A stretch of DNA of 64,000 bases from Sva-07 sp963715285 (GCA_963715285.1 CAVQRU010000015.1:24730-88729), one strand, 5' to 3'; counted from the first letter of the stretch, positions 45,808 to 54,473 are shown. Numbers and translations: made by a program. The notes: generated from the sequence alone by a model not told the origin.

Positions 45808-46145
45808 ATGAGGACGGTCGCGTCGCTGGACGACTTCGGTCCGTTCGCTGAGTCGGCGTTTTCCCTGGCCCGTGCCACCTTCGGGCACGTGGAGCGCGCT
45901 GAGGAGACCGTCCGCCATTGTCGGGGGACTTCGTGGCGCTGGCGACCGATGGTCATGCCGACCGGGTGGCCGGCATGACGATCCTCGCCATGTCGATGGG
46001 AACGGACCTCCCACAGGAACAACTGGAACGGCACGGTCAGGTCTCCCGTGATACTCCGATCCCGCATCTCCAGGGAACGGTGGTCCACCCGGACGTTCAA
46101 GGCCGTGGCCTCTACCGCGAACTGAACACGGACAACGCCTCGTAG
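45808..46145 (+). pseudogene. Frameshifted GNAT-like gene
   Basis: Two reading frames share one gene. The first (MRTVASLDDFGPFAESAFSL to EETVRH) gives the N-terminal part; after a shift near 45,915-45,920 the other frame reads LSGDFVALATDGHADRVAGM and then LQGTVVHPDVQGRGLYREL, which is a GNAT acetyl-CoA loop. The chain stops soon after the loop, so the C-terminal GNAT half is also missing. Confidence 0.65.
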
Positions 46146-46490
46146 CCGACCAACCGGACACCACCGGCACGTCGTTCGCACATCTTGATTGTGACGTCGG
46201 CGACGCGTACTCCCTACTCTTCCATCTCCGCTACGAGTCCGACGAGTGAGCGAGACGGCCTGCCCCCGACGGCGCACACCGACCGATATGCGGTGGGCGG
46301 CGGAGAAGACACGTGCCGCACCCTGGTGTTCGAGAGGGAGCGAACAATTGACGACGTCTATCTCGCGAATCGATGCGACGTAGGCCGACCACCGTCTCTG
46401 GAGGGGTTCCTGAATCGGACGCTCTCGGGGACATGACGAGCGGGGCTCCAAATCGACCGACCCGTACTACTCCGGCCGGTTACCGGGCGA
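46146..46490. other. 345-base stretch, possible decayed coding tail
   Basis: One frame reads TTGTSFAHLDCDVGDAYSLL and then FHLRYESDE before a stop and looks like a protein C-terminus, but no family was recognised. The rest shows nothing. Confidence 0.35.
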
Positions 46491-47792
46491 TCACTGCTGG
46501 GGATCGACAGCGAACAGGTTGACAGGTTGCTCTCTCCCTTTGAGCGTTCGAAGACCGAGATCCTCGTAGCGAAATCGACCGCCGATTGTCGTGTGGGTCA
46601 CGCCCGGGCTCACGACGATCTGGCCCGGGTCTGCTTCTCCCATGACTCGAGAAGCGAGGTGGACAGCGATGCCGCCGATGTCGCCGTTGCGTTGTTCGAC
46701 TTCGCCGACGTGAATGCCGGTGCGTCCTTCGAGGCCCAGGTCGTTGGTGGCCCGGCCGAGCTCGATCGCTGCGTCAATGGCCTGTGAACCCGACGGGAAC
46801 GTGGCGAGCGCGCCGTCGCCGGTGTGCTTGACCAACGTGCCGTGGTGGCGTTCGACCGTTCGCGCCACGACGGTCTCGTAACGATCGAGAGTGGCTCGCC
46901 AGACGATGTCACCCGCAGCCGCTGCGGTCGGCGTCGAGTTGACCAGGTCGGTGAACAACACCGCCAGCAACTCTCGCTCAACGGGTGCGACGACGGGTGA
47001 GCCAGTGATGAATCCCGCCATCAGCTCACCGACCAAGCCCGCATCGAGGCCCGTGATCTGACGGTCAGTTCCTTCGATGGTGATGGATTCGGCTTCGGGG
47101 AAGATGCCGAGCCAGAACTCGTGGTCGTGGAGGTCGGGCGCGTCGCGGCGACGGATCTGCAGCACCGGGGGCGCGTCGTCGAACGGCTCCAGCGTCGCCC
47201 ACACTCGCAACCCGGACTCGATGACGGCATCGGCGTATGCCCGCCTGTCAGCACTGGATGCGCCCGTCCGCTTGGCTCGGCGAACCCAGTCCTCATAGGC
47301 GGGATCACCTGCCCGACTCGAGAACACCGAACTGCCGGAGAACGGTTCACGGTTGACGACGATCGCGTCGAAAGTGTCGACGAACCCGTCGGTGACCGGG
47401 CTCACCGACGTGAGCGACACCGCCCCCAGGAGGCGCGAGCGGCACGTCGACGCCAACACCGCAGCGATCGTCAAGGTCCCACTCAGCCATCCGGCAGGTG
47501 CCTCGACCGCATCGAGCACCGCCACGAACGCCTCAGCCACCTGCTCGAAGTAGTCACGGTCACGGTCGAACGGATCCGATGCACCCACGCCCGGCTTGTC
47601 GAACACCACGAGCCTGCCGCCGCGCCCCAACGCTCGAAGGAACCGGTCGTACATCGGGTCCTCGTCGAGCATCTCCATCGGAAACGTCGTCTCCTGGATG
47701 TGCACGATCACAGGCCCCTCGGTATCCGACAACACCCGATAGGCGACCTCCCGGCCGTCGGCCAGTCGCGTGAACCGAACGTCGTCAGCCAC
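46491..47792 (-). CDS. Alpha/beta hydrolase-like domain fused to a class III cyclase domain
   Basis: 433 residues with the same order of domains as the gene at 38.7-40.0 kb. The hydrolase-like half has LVVFDKPGVGASDPF and PAGWLSGTLTIAAVLAS at the nucleophile elbow, where the usual Gly-x-Ser-x-Gly is not intact, so it may be non-catalytic. The cyclase half has VLFTDLVNSTP, TLVKHTGDGALATF (Lys and second Asp kept) and IGGIAVHLASRV, where the usual Asn is His and the Arg is kept. A sensor-cyclase role is inferred. Confidence 0.88.
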   Translation of the reverse strand: MADDVRFTRLADGREVAYRVLSDTEGPVIVHIQETTFPMEMLDEDPMYDRFLRALGRGGRLVVFDKPGVGASDPFDRDRDYFEQVAEAFVAVLDAVEAPAGWLSGTLTIAAVLASTCRSRLLGAVSLTSVSPVTDGFVDTFDAIVVNREPFSGSSVFSSRAGDPAYEDWVRRAKRTGASSADRRAYADAVIESGLRVWATLEPFDDAPPVLQIRRRDAPDLHDHEFWLGIFPEAESITIEGTDRQITGLDAGLVGELMAGFITGSPVVAPVERELLAVLFTDLVNSTPTAAAAGDIVWRATLDRYETVVARTVERHHGTLVKHTGDGALATFPSGSQAIDAAIELGRATNDLGLEGRTGIHVGEVEQRNGDIGGIAVHLASRVMGEADPGQIVVSPGVTHTTIGGRFRYEDLGLRTLKGREQPVNLFAVDPQQ

Positions 47793-47947
47793 CGATCCAC
47801 CATCCCATCAGCCAATACTGCCAGCCCCACCAACACCGCCCGGTACGGCATGTCAGGCGAGTCGGCCCCATGCTCGGTGCAATTGAGGCGCAGTGAGGCA
47901 CGACCTTCGACACGGTTCGTTCGGGCTCGCTCTGGTGGGAGGGTCGC

Positions 47948-48754
47948 TCATCGGCGCCGGGCAGCCAGCAGGAACCCGAGCGTGAGGTGCGCCGTCGTGG
48001 GGGCGACGCTTGCGCCGAAGTGTCCCCGACCGGGGTAGATGTGCGCCCGGCCGTCCTGGACCCCGGCGGCGGTCTGCTCGAACAGCTCGCGGGTGTAGAC
48101 GACGTCCTTGGCGCCGCCGATGACCAGTGTGGGCGCGCTGACCCGGTCCAGCTGCTCGCGGACGTCGAAGGCGTCCTCGGCGTCGAGCGTGACCAGCATG
48201 TCTGCCGGGTCCTCCGGGGCCATCGACCGAAACAGCACCCGGGCCACCGGGTACGCCGGGCCGCGGAGCGGCGCTGGCATCAGCGCGGTCATGAGCTGCG
48301 CCCACCCACCGGCGGCATCCCCGGATCTCGTCAGCCGCGCCAGGTCCTGCTGGATCTGGCGGCCGCGCGGTCCGAGCCGGCAGGCTGAGGAGACCAGGAC
48401 AAGGGACCGGACCAGGTCGGGCCGGTCCACGGCCAACTGCAGCGCCACCGACCCGCCAGTACTGGTTCCGGTCAGGAGCACCGGGCCACCGAACTCGTCC
48501 TCGACCGCAGTCGCCAGGTGTCCGGCGATGTCCGACATCGACTCACCCGGCTGGAGACCCTCCTTGCGGTTGACGACGTACACACGGAAGTCGGCGCTGA
48601 ACGACCTGGCACTCGACAACACCATCCGGCGCTCCAACCCGCTGGGAACCTCATGCGTGGGCGTCAGGCCCTGCACCATGACCAGTGGTGGACCGTCACC
48701 GATCGCCAGATACGGGCTCCCGCCGCTCAGTACTCCGGTCGATACGTGCGCCAT
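47948..48754 (-). CDS. Alpha/beta hydrolase
   Basis: A 268-residue single-domain hydrolase: LVMVQGLTPTHEVPSGLE, the nucleophile elbow VLLTGTSTGGSVALQLA with Ser, the acid region VIGGAKDVVYTRE and histidine in IYPGRGHFGASVAP. Small hydrolases of this group include haloperoxidase-like enzymes and esterases. The next upstream gap is long and carries repeat D. Confidence 0.87.
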   Translation of the reverse strand: MAHVSTGVLSGGSPYLAIGDGPPLVMVQGLTPTHEVPSGLERRMVLSSARSFSADFRVYVVNRKEGLQPGESMSDIAGHLATAVEDEFGGPVLLTGTSTGGSVALQLAVDRPDLVRSLVLVSSACRLGPRGRQIQQDLARLTRSGDAAGGWAQLMTALMPAPLRGPAYPVARVLFRSMAPEDPADMLVTLDAEDAFDVREQLDRVSAPTLVIGGAKDVVYTRELFEQTAAGVQDGRAHIYPGRGHFGASVAPTTAHLTLGFLLAARRR

Positions 48755-48881
48755 CACACACCCTCTCGTCTTCGAACAACCCTGTCACAGCAACGAGAAC
48801 ACCGACAGGGTCCGGGGTCACATGACGGCCCCGAGACCAATCGTGGAGTCTCCTGCACCAGGGTTGGCGCGACCGAAGTGC

Positions 48882-48896
48882 CATTCGGCGGCACTC
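48882..48896. repeat. GTGCC-loop hairpin (member 1)
   Basis: CCGAA-GTGCCA-TTCGG forms a perfect five-base stem. Downstream bases (CGATCGACAATCCGC) partly match the sequence at 52.08 kb. Related hairpins with other stem sequences but the same GTGCC loop are near 49,392, 50,776 and 54,367. Confidence 0.5.
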
Positions 48897-49217
48897 GAGT
48901 ACACCGATCGACAATCCGCTTCTGACGCCGCCTCGCGGCGGTCCCCTCTGATTGGTGAAGCGTCGTTCTCTCCAGCGGGCCGCTACGCAGTTGCCGGCTC
49001 GATGCCTCACTGCAGCAGCCAACCTCAGACTGACAGACGAGTCGTCCAGCCAGCAGAGGACTTGGCCCTCCGCCGAAGTCCCGATCTACCGCTCCTCGTG
49101 GCCTTGATGAGGCGCACCTGTGGTTCCCCCGGCCCTCTCTCGAACTTCGTTCAACGAACCCGATCATCGGTACCCAGAGTCCCGAGCCGACCGGACTGGT
49201 TCACGTCGCGCTGTGAA

Positions 49218-49327
49218 GCCCAACCCGGGCACCCAATAAGACCGGGCCGGTCACCTCCCTCGGACAGGCTCTGTGATCGCGTTACGAGCCACCTCTTGGA
49301 CGGGTGGACCGACCGCATCGCGCCGGA
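49218..49327 (+). repeat. attC-like repeat, full length (copy D)
   Basis: Left box GCCCAAC, then CCGGGCACCCAATAAGACC, ACCGG-G-CCGGT, CACCTCCCTCGG, CTCTGTGATCGCGTTACGAG, CCACCTCTTGGACGGGTGG and GCATCGCGCCGGA. The inner stem is imperfect here because GACGTCC became CACCTCC. Confidence 0.87.
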
Positions 49328-49538
49328 CACGTGGTATCCACTGGAGCATTGGTGCCTGGGATCATCGCTCGGGTCTGACGGACCACGTGACCGATCGAAC
49401 GTGCCGTTCCGAGTGCGCTCAGGCGCACGTCGAGGTGGCGCGACACGCGTGATTCGAACGAGCGGACTGCTCCACGCGGGATCGAGTCGGTCCCCGGCCA
49501 AGAGTTGCTCGAACGGGGGGCACCACCACGTCGTGCGA

Positions 49539-49976
49539 TCAGCGAAGGACGCGGCCGGAGACCATGGTGGGCTCGATGCGCACCCAGATCGGTCGCCACT
49601 CGTCCTTGGCCCAAGGGACCAGCCCGATCTGGTCGAGGTGGGCGTCTTCGGCCCAGTTCGTGACCTCGCGAGCGACGCCCTGCACAACCACACTCCACCC
49701 GGTGCGCGTGACGGCATCCCACTGATCGACCTCGAAGCAGACATGTTGGTGCTCAGCTGCAGCAGCGAGCTTCTGGCCCTCGATCGTGCGGAACACGATG
49801 CTGTTCTCGTACCACTTGTAGTTGACGGGGAGCACGAGCAACCCGCCATCAGTCGAGAACGCGATGCGGCCGATCGGTGTGGACTCCAGCAACTGGACAC
49901 ACGTCGCCTCGTCGAGGACGCCCATCTTCGACGTGACGTCGATTGCCACGGGTTCGGGATCGTTCGATCTGGGCAT
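49539..49976 (-). CDS. PNPOx-like flavin-binding protein
   Basis: A 145-residue split-barrel protein of the pyridoxamine 5'-phosphate oxidase-like superfamily. Conserved parts are LLESTPIGRIAFSTDGGLLV, PVNYKWYENSIVFRTIEG, VCFEVDQWDAVTRTGWSVVV and a C-terminal IWVRIEPTMVSGR. Relatives are F420- or FMN-binding and often detoxifying. It is the only gene between repeat D and the weak repeat-like sequence near 50.06 kb. Confidence 0.85.
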   Translation of the reverse strand: MPRSNDPEPVAIDVTSKMGVLDEATCVQLLESTPIGRIAFSTDGGLLVLPVNYKWYENSIVFRTIEGQKLAAAAEHQHVCFEVDQWDAVTRTGWSVVVQGVAREVTNWAEDAHLDQIGLVPWAKDEWRPIWVRIEPTMVSGRVLR

Positions 49977-50060
49977 CGGAACCTCCGGTGTGCGCCGTGG
50001 GAGTCGAGTAGCTGAGCGTCCGGCGAGCGGCCCACCGTAGCCCCCGTCAGGGTCCTCACC

Positions 50061-50087
50061 GCCAACCCGTCCGTGATCGCGAGACCG
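50061..50087 (+). repeat. Weak attC-like sequence (copy K)
   Basis: GCCAACCCGTCC followed by GTGATCGCGAG keeps both conserved ends of the repeat family (CAACC and GTGATCGCG) with almost no middle. The similarity is short and could be chance. Confidence 0.35.
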
Positions 50088-50302
50088 AGCTGGTCGCTGC
50101 GCCTCGGCCATCCGCCGATGTTCCGATGCCGGGCGACTCGACCCAAGGGCTGCGTCTGAGGATATGCGTGGGCAGAGACGACGCGATCGACGTAGTGGTC
50201 GACCACCGCGGCACCGAGGCCGTCCTTGGAGCCGAAGGGTCGGTAGGTCGACGGCGCCTTCAGGTCGAGCTCGCGTTCGAGGTCTGGGATCGACGTCTGC
50301 GA

Positions 50303-50724
50303 CCAGCCGGCGAGGAGATGGTGATCGGCAAGAACCTCTTCGTCGAGGCCGTCCTCCCCCGGGTGCGATCCTCCGCGAGCTCACCCAGGAGGAGCACGAC
50401 GAGTACCGACGCCCGTTCGTCGAAGCCGAGCACCGTCGCCCCACGCTCTGCTGGCCGCGCCAGCTCCCGATCGAGGGCGAGCCCGCCGACGTCGTCGAGA
50501 TCGTGCAGTCGTACGCCGACTGGCTCTCCACCTCCGACGTGCCGAAGCTGTTCGTCGACGCCGACCCGGGCGCCATCCTCACCGGCCCGCAGCGCGACTT
50601 CGTGCGCAGCTGGCCCAATCTGACCGAAGTCACCGTCGCCGGCATCCGCTACGTCCAGGAGGACAGCCCGCACGAGATCGGCGAAGCGATCGCCGCCTGG
50701 CTGCCGACGCTCGACGCATCGTGA
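50303..50724 (+). pseudogene. Haloalkane dehalogenase remnant, truncated and frameshifted
   Basis: The segment PAGEEMVIGKNLFVEAVLP in one frame continues, after a one-base shift at a run of five C near 50,356, as AILRELTQEEHDEYRRPFVE in another. Downstream are LCWPRQLPIEGEPADVV, PKLFVDADPGAILT and IRYVQEDSPHEIGEAIAAWL, which match the C-terminal cap and catalytic-histidine part of haloalkane dehalogenases. The N-terminal half with the nucleophile is missing. Only the shift could be a sequencing error; the truncation could not. Confidence 0.78.
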
Positions 50725-50775
50725 GCTCGCCCACACCTCGACGTGACCCGCGGGCAACGGCACCTTCCTCCCACT

Positions 50776-50826
50776 CCCAGAAGTGCTGTTCGGGGGCACT
50801 CGACATCGCCGCACGTCATCCCGCTC
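50776..50826. repeat. GTGC-loop hairpin element (member 2)
   Basis: Begins CCCAGAAGTGCTGTTCGGGG and continues CACTCGACATCGCCGCACG to ATCCCGCTCC. About 50 bases are nearly the same as 54367-54419. The stem CCCAGAA/TTCGGGG has one mismatch. Confidence 0.6.
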
Positions 50827-51463
50827 CGCGTGGCGGGAGCAGGAGGAGGGTGAGGCTCTCGGCGAGCCAGCGTTCGATGCGCGACCGCGTCCAGCCGCGC
50901 CGCCGGGTGAGCAATGCGTAGGTGTCGGGATTGGCGAGGGCGGACATCGTGTCGACCGCATCGCCGATCGAGAGTCCTTCACGCAGAGGGCCGGTGTTCG
51001 TGAGCATCTCGACGAACGCTCGATGCGTCGCGTTGCGTCGCTCGTCGTCGGTTGTGGCCAGCTGGTCGAGTTCGGCGTCGGCCGCCATCGCTGTGCGCAG
51101 CACGGTATGCGCCGGGGCGTTGCGTTCGAGCACGCCGCACATGATCTGAGCGAGCAGCGCCAACTGTTCACGCTGGTCGCTGGCCGCTCGTACCGCCTGC
51201 ACTGCGGGCCGATCCAACAACGGCACCGGCTCGGCGTCACCCACGATCGATTGGTCGAGGAAGGCTTCGAGCAGGTTCTGCTTGTTCTTGAAGCGGGCGT
51301 ACACGGTCTCGACCGCCACGTCGGCCTCTTGGGCGATGGCGCTGATCGTCGTGGCCGTGTATCCGTGCTCGGCGAACAGACGGCCTGCTGCGTCGATGAT
51401 GCGCTGACGGGTCGCCGCAGCCTGACGTGCTCGGCGGCCCCGAGACGAGTTGACATCCTCCAT
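50816..51463 (-). CDS. TetR-family transcriptional regulator
   Basis: 215 residues. The N-terminal DNA-binding domain reads RQRIIDAAGRLFAEHGY then TTISAIAQEADVAVETVYAR, the standard TetR helix-turn-helix with the closing FKNKQNLLEAFLDQ. The ligand-binding half is variable as usual. The ATG after the operator was chosen; an upstream extension would run through the operator. It is divergent from the VOC gene and probably represses both genes through the palindrome between them. Confidence 0.92.
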   Translation of the reverse strand: MEDVNSSRGRRARQAAATRQRIIDAAGRLFAEHGYTATTISAIAQEADVAVETVYARFKNKQNLLEAFLDQSIVGDAEPVPLLDRPAVQAVRAASDQREQLALLAQIMCGVLERNAPAHTVLRTAMAADAELDQLATTDDERRNATHRAFVEMLTNTGPLREGLSIGDAVDTMSALANPDTYALLTRRRGWTRSRIERWLAESLTLLLLPPRGAG

Positions 51464-51482
51464 GCGACGAGTATAGTCAGAC

Positions 51483-51513
51483 TGTATCAATACAGTCACA
51501 CTGTATTGATACA
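51483..51513. promoter_or_regulatory. TetR operator, 14-bp perfect inverted repeat
   Basis: TGTATCAATACAGT and ACTGTATTGATACA are perfect inverted copies separated by CAC. The site is AT-rich in a GC-rich genome and sits in the 83-base gap between the divergent tetR and VOC starts. It covers or adjoins both likely promoters, so negative control of both genes is expected. Confidence 0.88.
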
Positions 51514-51546
51514 TCATTACTGCATATTTGACCCAAGGAGCAAGCA

Positions 51547-52026
51547 ATGGATGAGTTCATTCCGGTCAGACGTTTGAACCACGTCGCGCTGAAAGTGCGT
51601 GACCTCGACGGTTCGGTCGACTTCTACAAGCGAGTCATGGGCTTCACCGAAGACATCGGCCGCTTCGGCAACGATGTCCTCGCCTTCCTCCGAGCCCCCG
51701 GCTCGACCAATCACCACGACCTCGCCCTCCTGAAGATCGGCCCGAACGCGACGGACGCCAGCGCACGATCGGTCGGGCTGTTCCACTGTGCCTGGGAGGT
51801 CGATCATCTCGCCGACCTCGTCACCGCCCGCGACCGGCTCACCGCAGAGGGTTGCTTCCACGGCCAGAACGACCACGGCGCCACCAAGGCCGTCTACGGC
51901 ACGGACCCCGACGGCAACACCATCGAGATCACCTGGTTGCTCCCACGCGAGGAATGGGGCACATGGGAAACCGACCCACCCATCAAGACCGCGCTCGACC
52001 TCGAGACCGAACTCTCGTGCCGATGA
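51547..52026 (+). CDS. VOC (glyoxalase/dioxygenase) family protein
   Basis: 159 residues with the two beta-alpha-beta-beta-beta units of the vicinal oxygen chelate fold: LNHVALKVRDLDGSVDFYKR, LFHCAWEVDHLADLV and YGTDPDGNTIEITWLLP. The pattern H...H...E suggests extradiol dioxygenase or glyoxalase-type metal binding. CAAGGAGCAAG precedes the ATG. Control by the divergent TetR suggests response to an aromatic or reactive small molecule, which is an inference. Confidence 0.9.
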   Translation: MDEFIPVRRLNHVALKVRDLDGSVDFYKRVMGFTEDIGRFGNDVLAFLRAPGSTNHHDLALLKIGPNATDASARSVGLFHCAWEVDHLADLVTARDRLTAEGCFHGQNDHGATKAVYGTDPDGNTIEITWLLPREEWGTWETDPPIKTALDLETELSCR

Positions 52027-52359
52027 ACAACCGCAGCACCCACGCCCCCCGAGCGCCGGTGACGGGCACCCGATAACGCCGATTGACAATCCGCCCTCGT
52101 CGCAGGATCGACCCGCACGCTTCGGCTCAAGTGCCGCGCCCGGCAATCCCGCCGGGCGGTCGAAGGGTGAGCGCGCGGACGGCGATCGCGTTTCGAGCGA
52201 CCTGTCAGCCCTTCTGGGCCACTTGACAGCGTCGGCCACCAGCAGGCTCGGCGCTGCAGGTCGGCTGGCAGAGGACCCCCCATCTCTGGTCCTTGGCCCA
52301 TTGCGCGTTGTGCGCCGTCATGTCTTTCTGGCAAGTGAGAACGAGAAGGGGAAGAAGCC
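52027..52359. other. 333-base gap with a diverged repeat-like sequence
   Basis: GGGCACCCGATAACGCC near 52,064 and GATCGCGTTTCGAGCGACC near 52,184 match two separate parts of the attC-like repeat with extra sequence between them. No gene was recognised; the leader of the next gene lies at the right. Confidence 0.4.
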
Positions 52360-52788
52360 ATGCGGCACGGAGCGTTGTCAGCGATCGTTGCGGGACTCGT
52401 TCTGGTGGGAAATGCGTGCAGCACGGACGCTCCACCGATCGGTGAGTCGATCGACCTCTCCGCCTTCAGCGAAGCGTGGAGCAGCGGCGACCCAGACCTC
52501 GTCCGAGACTTCTACACCGAAGATGCCATGATCTTTCCGATCGGTGTCGACGAGACGAAGGGCGATTCAGTCGCAGGCGGCTGGGGGACGGGAGCGGACA
52601 TCGATCGCGAGGTCGCCCAGCATTCCGGAGGAACCTATGAGATCTTCGACGCAGTACGCGTCGGCGATATCGCGACATACACGTGGCGATGGGATCTCGG
52701 GTACCTCATCATCACGGGGGCAGACATTCTCCACTTTCATGACGACCTGATCTGGCGTCAGTTCATCGACTATCAGGCGGGTGAGTAG
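52360..52788 (+). CDS. Secreted lipoprotein with NTF2-like domain
   Basis: 142 residues: lipoprotein signal SAIVAGLVLVGNAC with lipobox VGNAC, then an NTF2/SnoaL-like domain (DLSAFSEAWSSGDPDLVRDF, ... YEIFDAVRVGDIATYTWRW). A GAGAAGGGGAAG purine stretch precedes the ATG. It is the single gene between the diverged repeat and full repeat E. Function unknown. Confidence 0.8.
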   Translation: MRHGALSAIVAGLVLVGNACSTDAPPIGESIDLSAFSEAWSSGDPDLVRDFYTEDAMIFPIGVDETKGDSVAGGWGTGADIDREVAQHSGGTYEIFDAVRVGDIATYTWRWDLGYLIITGADILHFHDDLIWRQFIDYQAGE

Positions 52789-53197
52789 GTCGACTGCTCG
52801 GCGATCGTGGAGGGCTGACCCACACATGTCGGACGCTCAATACTTCGGTCGGCAGCGGCCGGGCTGTGCAACAGAACGGCCCAACCCGGGCACCCGATGA
52901 GACCGGGCCGGTGACGTCCCTCGGACACGCTCTGTGATCGCGTTACGAGCTACCTCTTGGACGGGTGGACCCACTGCATCGCGCCGGAAGTGTGGTCGCC
53001 CGCGGACCTCCGGCAAGGAGCAAAGTGTGTGTCTCCTACCCGGCGTTCGGGGGCACCCGGGACTGCCGACATCGAATGGACGCCACGAACCACCAGACAG
53101 GTCGTGTTACGCGCCGCTGCTATCAGTCCTTGCGAGGAGCCTGCAGTAGGTTTTCTGCAAGTGGGACTTTGGTCCAACAAGCTTGGGGAGGCATGCA
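52789..53197. other. 409-base gap with full repeat E, no gene
   Basis: Holds repeat copy E and the leader of the DUF2652-like gene. Frames here translate the repeat and are not considered genes. Confidence 0.5.
52879..52988 (+). repeat. attC-like repeat, full length (copy E)
   Basis: GCCCAAC (perfect RYYYAAC), CCGGGCACCCGATGAGACC, ACCGG-G-CCGGT, GACGTCCCTCGG, CTCTGTGATCGCGTTACGAG, then CTACCTCTTGGACGGGTGG and GCATCGCGCCGGA. CAC/GTG and CGG/CTCG-type pairs join the two ends; on the minus strand CCGA-GGGAC pairs with GTCTC-A-TCGG leaving one bulged A, like the extrahelical bases of attC. Confidence 0.88.
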
Positions 53198-54268
53198 ATG
53201 GCTCGAGGGACGTTCCTGTTGGCCGATATCGGGGGCTACACGTCGTTCCTGAGCGACGTCGGCATCGAGCATGCCAAGGAGATCACTAGTCATCTGTTCA
53301 ATGGTCTTTACGCAGTCGATCCGGATCGATGGCGTGTCGGCAACGTCGAGGGCGACTGCCTGTTCCTCTACAGCGATGACCCTGCCGCAGCCGAGACTGC
53401 GTTCGAACACGTACAACGGCTGTTCGAACGGTTCTGCGACGGCGTCGAAGAAGTCGTGGCCGGCTCGACGTGCACGTGTGGTGCCTGCGACCGCAGCGGC
53501 GACCTGTCGCTCAAGTTCGTCGTCCATAGCGGTGAGTTCGAGACTCACGACGTCGTGGGTCGAACTGAGCTGATCGGGCCTGACATCGTCGTCGCCCACC
53601 GCTTGCTCAAGAACTCCGTGCCTGCGCGCGAGTACGCGATCGTGACGGAGCCGCTCGGCGACATCGTCGACGGCTGCGGGTATGACTGCCTGCCTGCGGT
53701 CGACGACTACGACGACATCGGCTCGGTCGACTACCGCTACGTCGACCTCGCCGAGCTGCGCAACGATTGGCGCGCGCGGCGCGAGGTGTTCATCAGTGCC
53801 GAGGAGGCCGACGTCTCGGTGACCGTGGACATCGATGCTCCGCCCGAGCTGGTCTGGAGCCTGACCCAGGACACGACCGAAGCTGTCGGCATCTACCCCA
53901 CGCTGCTCGAGTACGACATCCTGACCGGTTCGTTCGACGAGGTCGGCAGCGTGCACAGCTGCTTCCACGGAGACGCGATCGGCAAGATGATTCACCAAGT
54001 GCTGTTGTTCGATCCCGAGCGACGACGCGTCACACACCTCGTTTCGAACGTGCGCGGTGTGGATCGGATGTACCAGAGCAGCGAGCTCGTCGATGATGGC
54101 GCGGGTGGAACGTTGGCGTCGCTTCGCTACAGCTTCGAACCCGGTGCCTCACTCGACCCGGCGACGCGCGACCTCGCCGTCGAAGTGATCCGTGAGCACA
54201 CCGAGCGCGACTGCGCCGGCCTCAAGAAGCGCGCCGAGGAACTCGCCGCTCCTCTGACTGGGGAATGA
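53198..54268 (+). CDS. Class III cyclase-like (DUF2652) plus SRPBCC-like protein, paralogue 1
   Basis: 356 residues. The N-terminal half begins FLLADIGGYTSFLSDVGIEH, a cyclase-like opening with the first metal aspartate, and has WRVGNVEGDCLFLYSDD where the second aspartate of GDG-type sites would be. A CTCGACDRS cysteine pair follows. The C-terminal half (VTVDIDAPPELVWSLTQDT) looks like an SRPBCC ligand-binding domain. GGGGAGG precedes the ATG. Cyclase activity is uncertain because the substrate residues are not conserved. Confidence 0.82.
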   Translation: MARGTFLLADIGGYTSFLSDVGIEHAKEITSHLFNGLYAVDPDRWRVGNVEGDCLFLYSDDPAAAETAFEHVQRLFERFCDGVEEVVAGSTCTCGACDRSGDLSLKFVVHSGEFETHDVVGRTELIGPDIVVAHRLLKNSVPAREYAIVTEPLGDIVDGCGYDCLPAVDDYDDIGSVDYRYVDLAELRNDWRARREVFISAEEADVSVTVDIDAPPELVWSLTQDTTEAVGIYPTLLEYDILTGSFDEVGSVHSCFHGDAIGKMIHQVLLFDPERRRVTHLVSNVRGVDRMYQSSELVDDGAGGTLASLRYSFEPGASLDPATRDLAVEVIREHTERDCAGLKKRAEELAAPLTGE

Positions 54269-54366
54269 ACCCCGTCGTACCCCGCTCCAGGACTTGCCAA
54301 CACGGGTCCCAGCGCATGGCCGGCAACTCGAGTGGTCACCCGCTCGATTGCGGTGCTTGTCGCCTG

Positions 54367-54420
54367 TCCCAGAAGTGCCGTTCTGGGGCATCCGATATCG
54401 CCGCTCGCAATCCCGCTCCC
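54367..54420. repeat. GTGCCG-loop hairpin element (member 3)
   Basis: CCCAGAA-GTGCCG-TTCTGGG forms a perfect seven-base stem; about 50 bases match 50776-50826. Compared with member 2 the stem mutation is compensated, which suggests the hairpin itself is maintained. Confidence 0.65.
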
Positions 54421-54435
54421 GACACGATCCGCCGC

Positions 54436-54473
54436 GCAACAGTCCGGCCCAACTCGGGCGCCTCATAATCCCG
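54436..54473 (+). repeat. attC-like repeat, left part only (copy I)
   Basis: GCAACAGTCCGGCCCAACTC, then GGGCGCCTCATAATCCCG, matches the left end of copy E including its leading GCAACAG. The right conserved end was not found. It lies between the two DUF2652-like paralogues. Confidence 0.65.

Larger units (their letters stand above)
48758..49538. other. 780-base stretch with repeat elements and no recognised gene
   Basis: Contains GTGCC-loop hairpins near 48,882 and 49,392 and the full attC-like copy D between them. Open frames in the stretch are translations of the repeat and show no domain. Confidence 0.5.

Noticed and set aside
40140..50206. A recurring minus-strand peptide with HPSKRWL(V/A)TRSQS in several open frames
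   Set aside because: It is the translation of the attC-like DNA repeat in one frame; the frames have no starts, no common length and no codon-level conservation.
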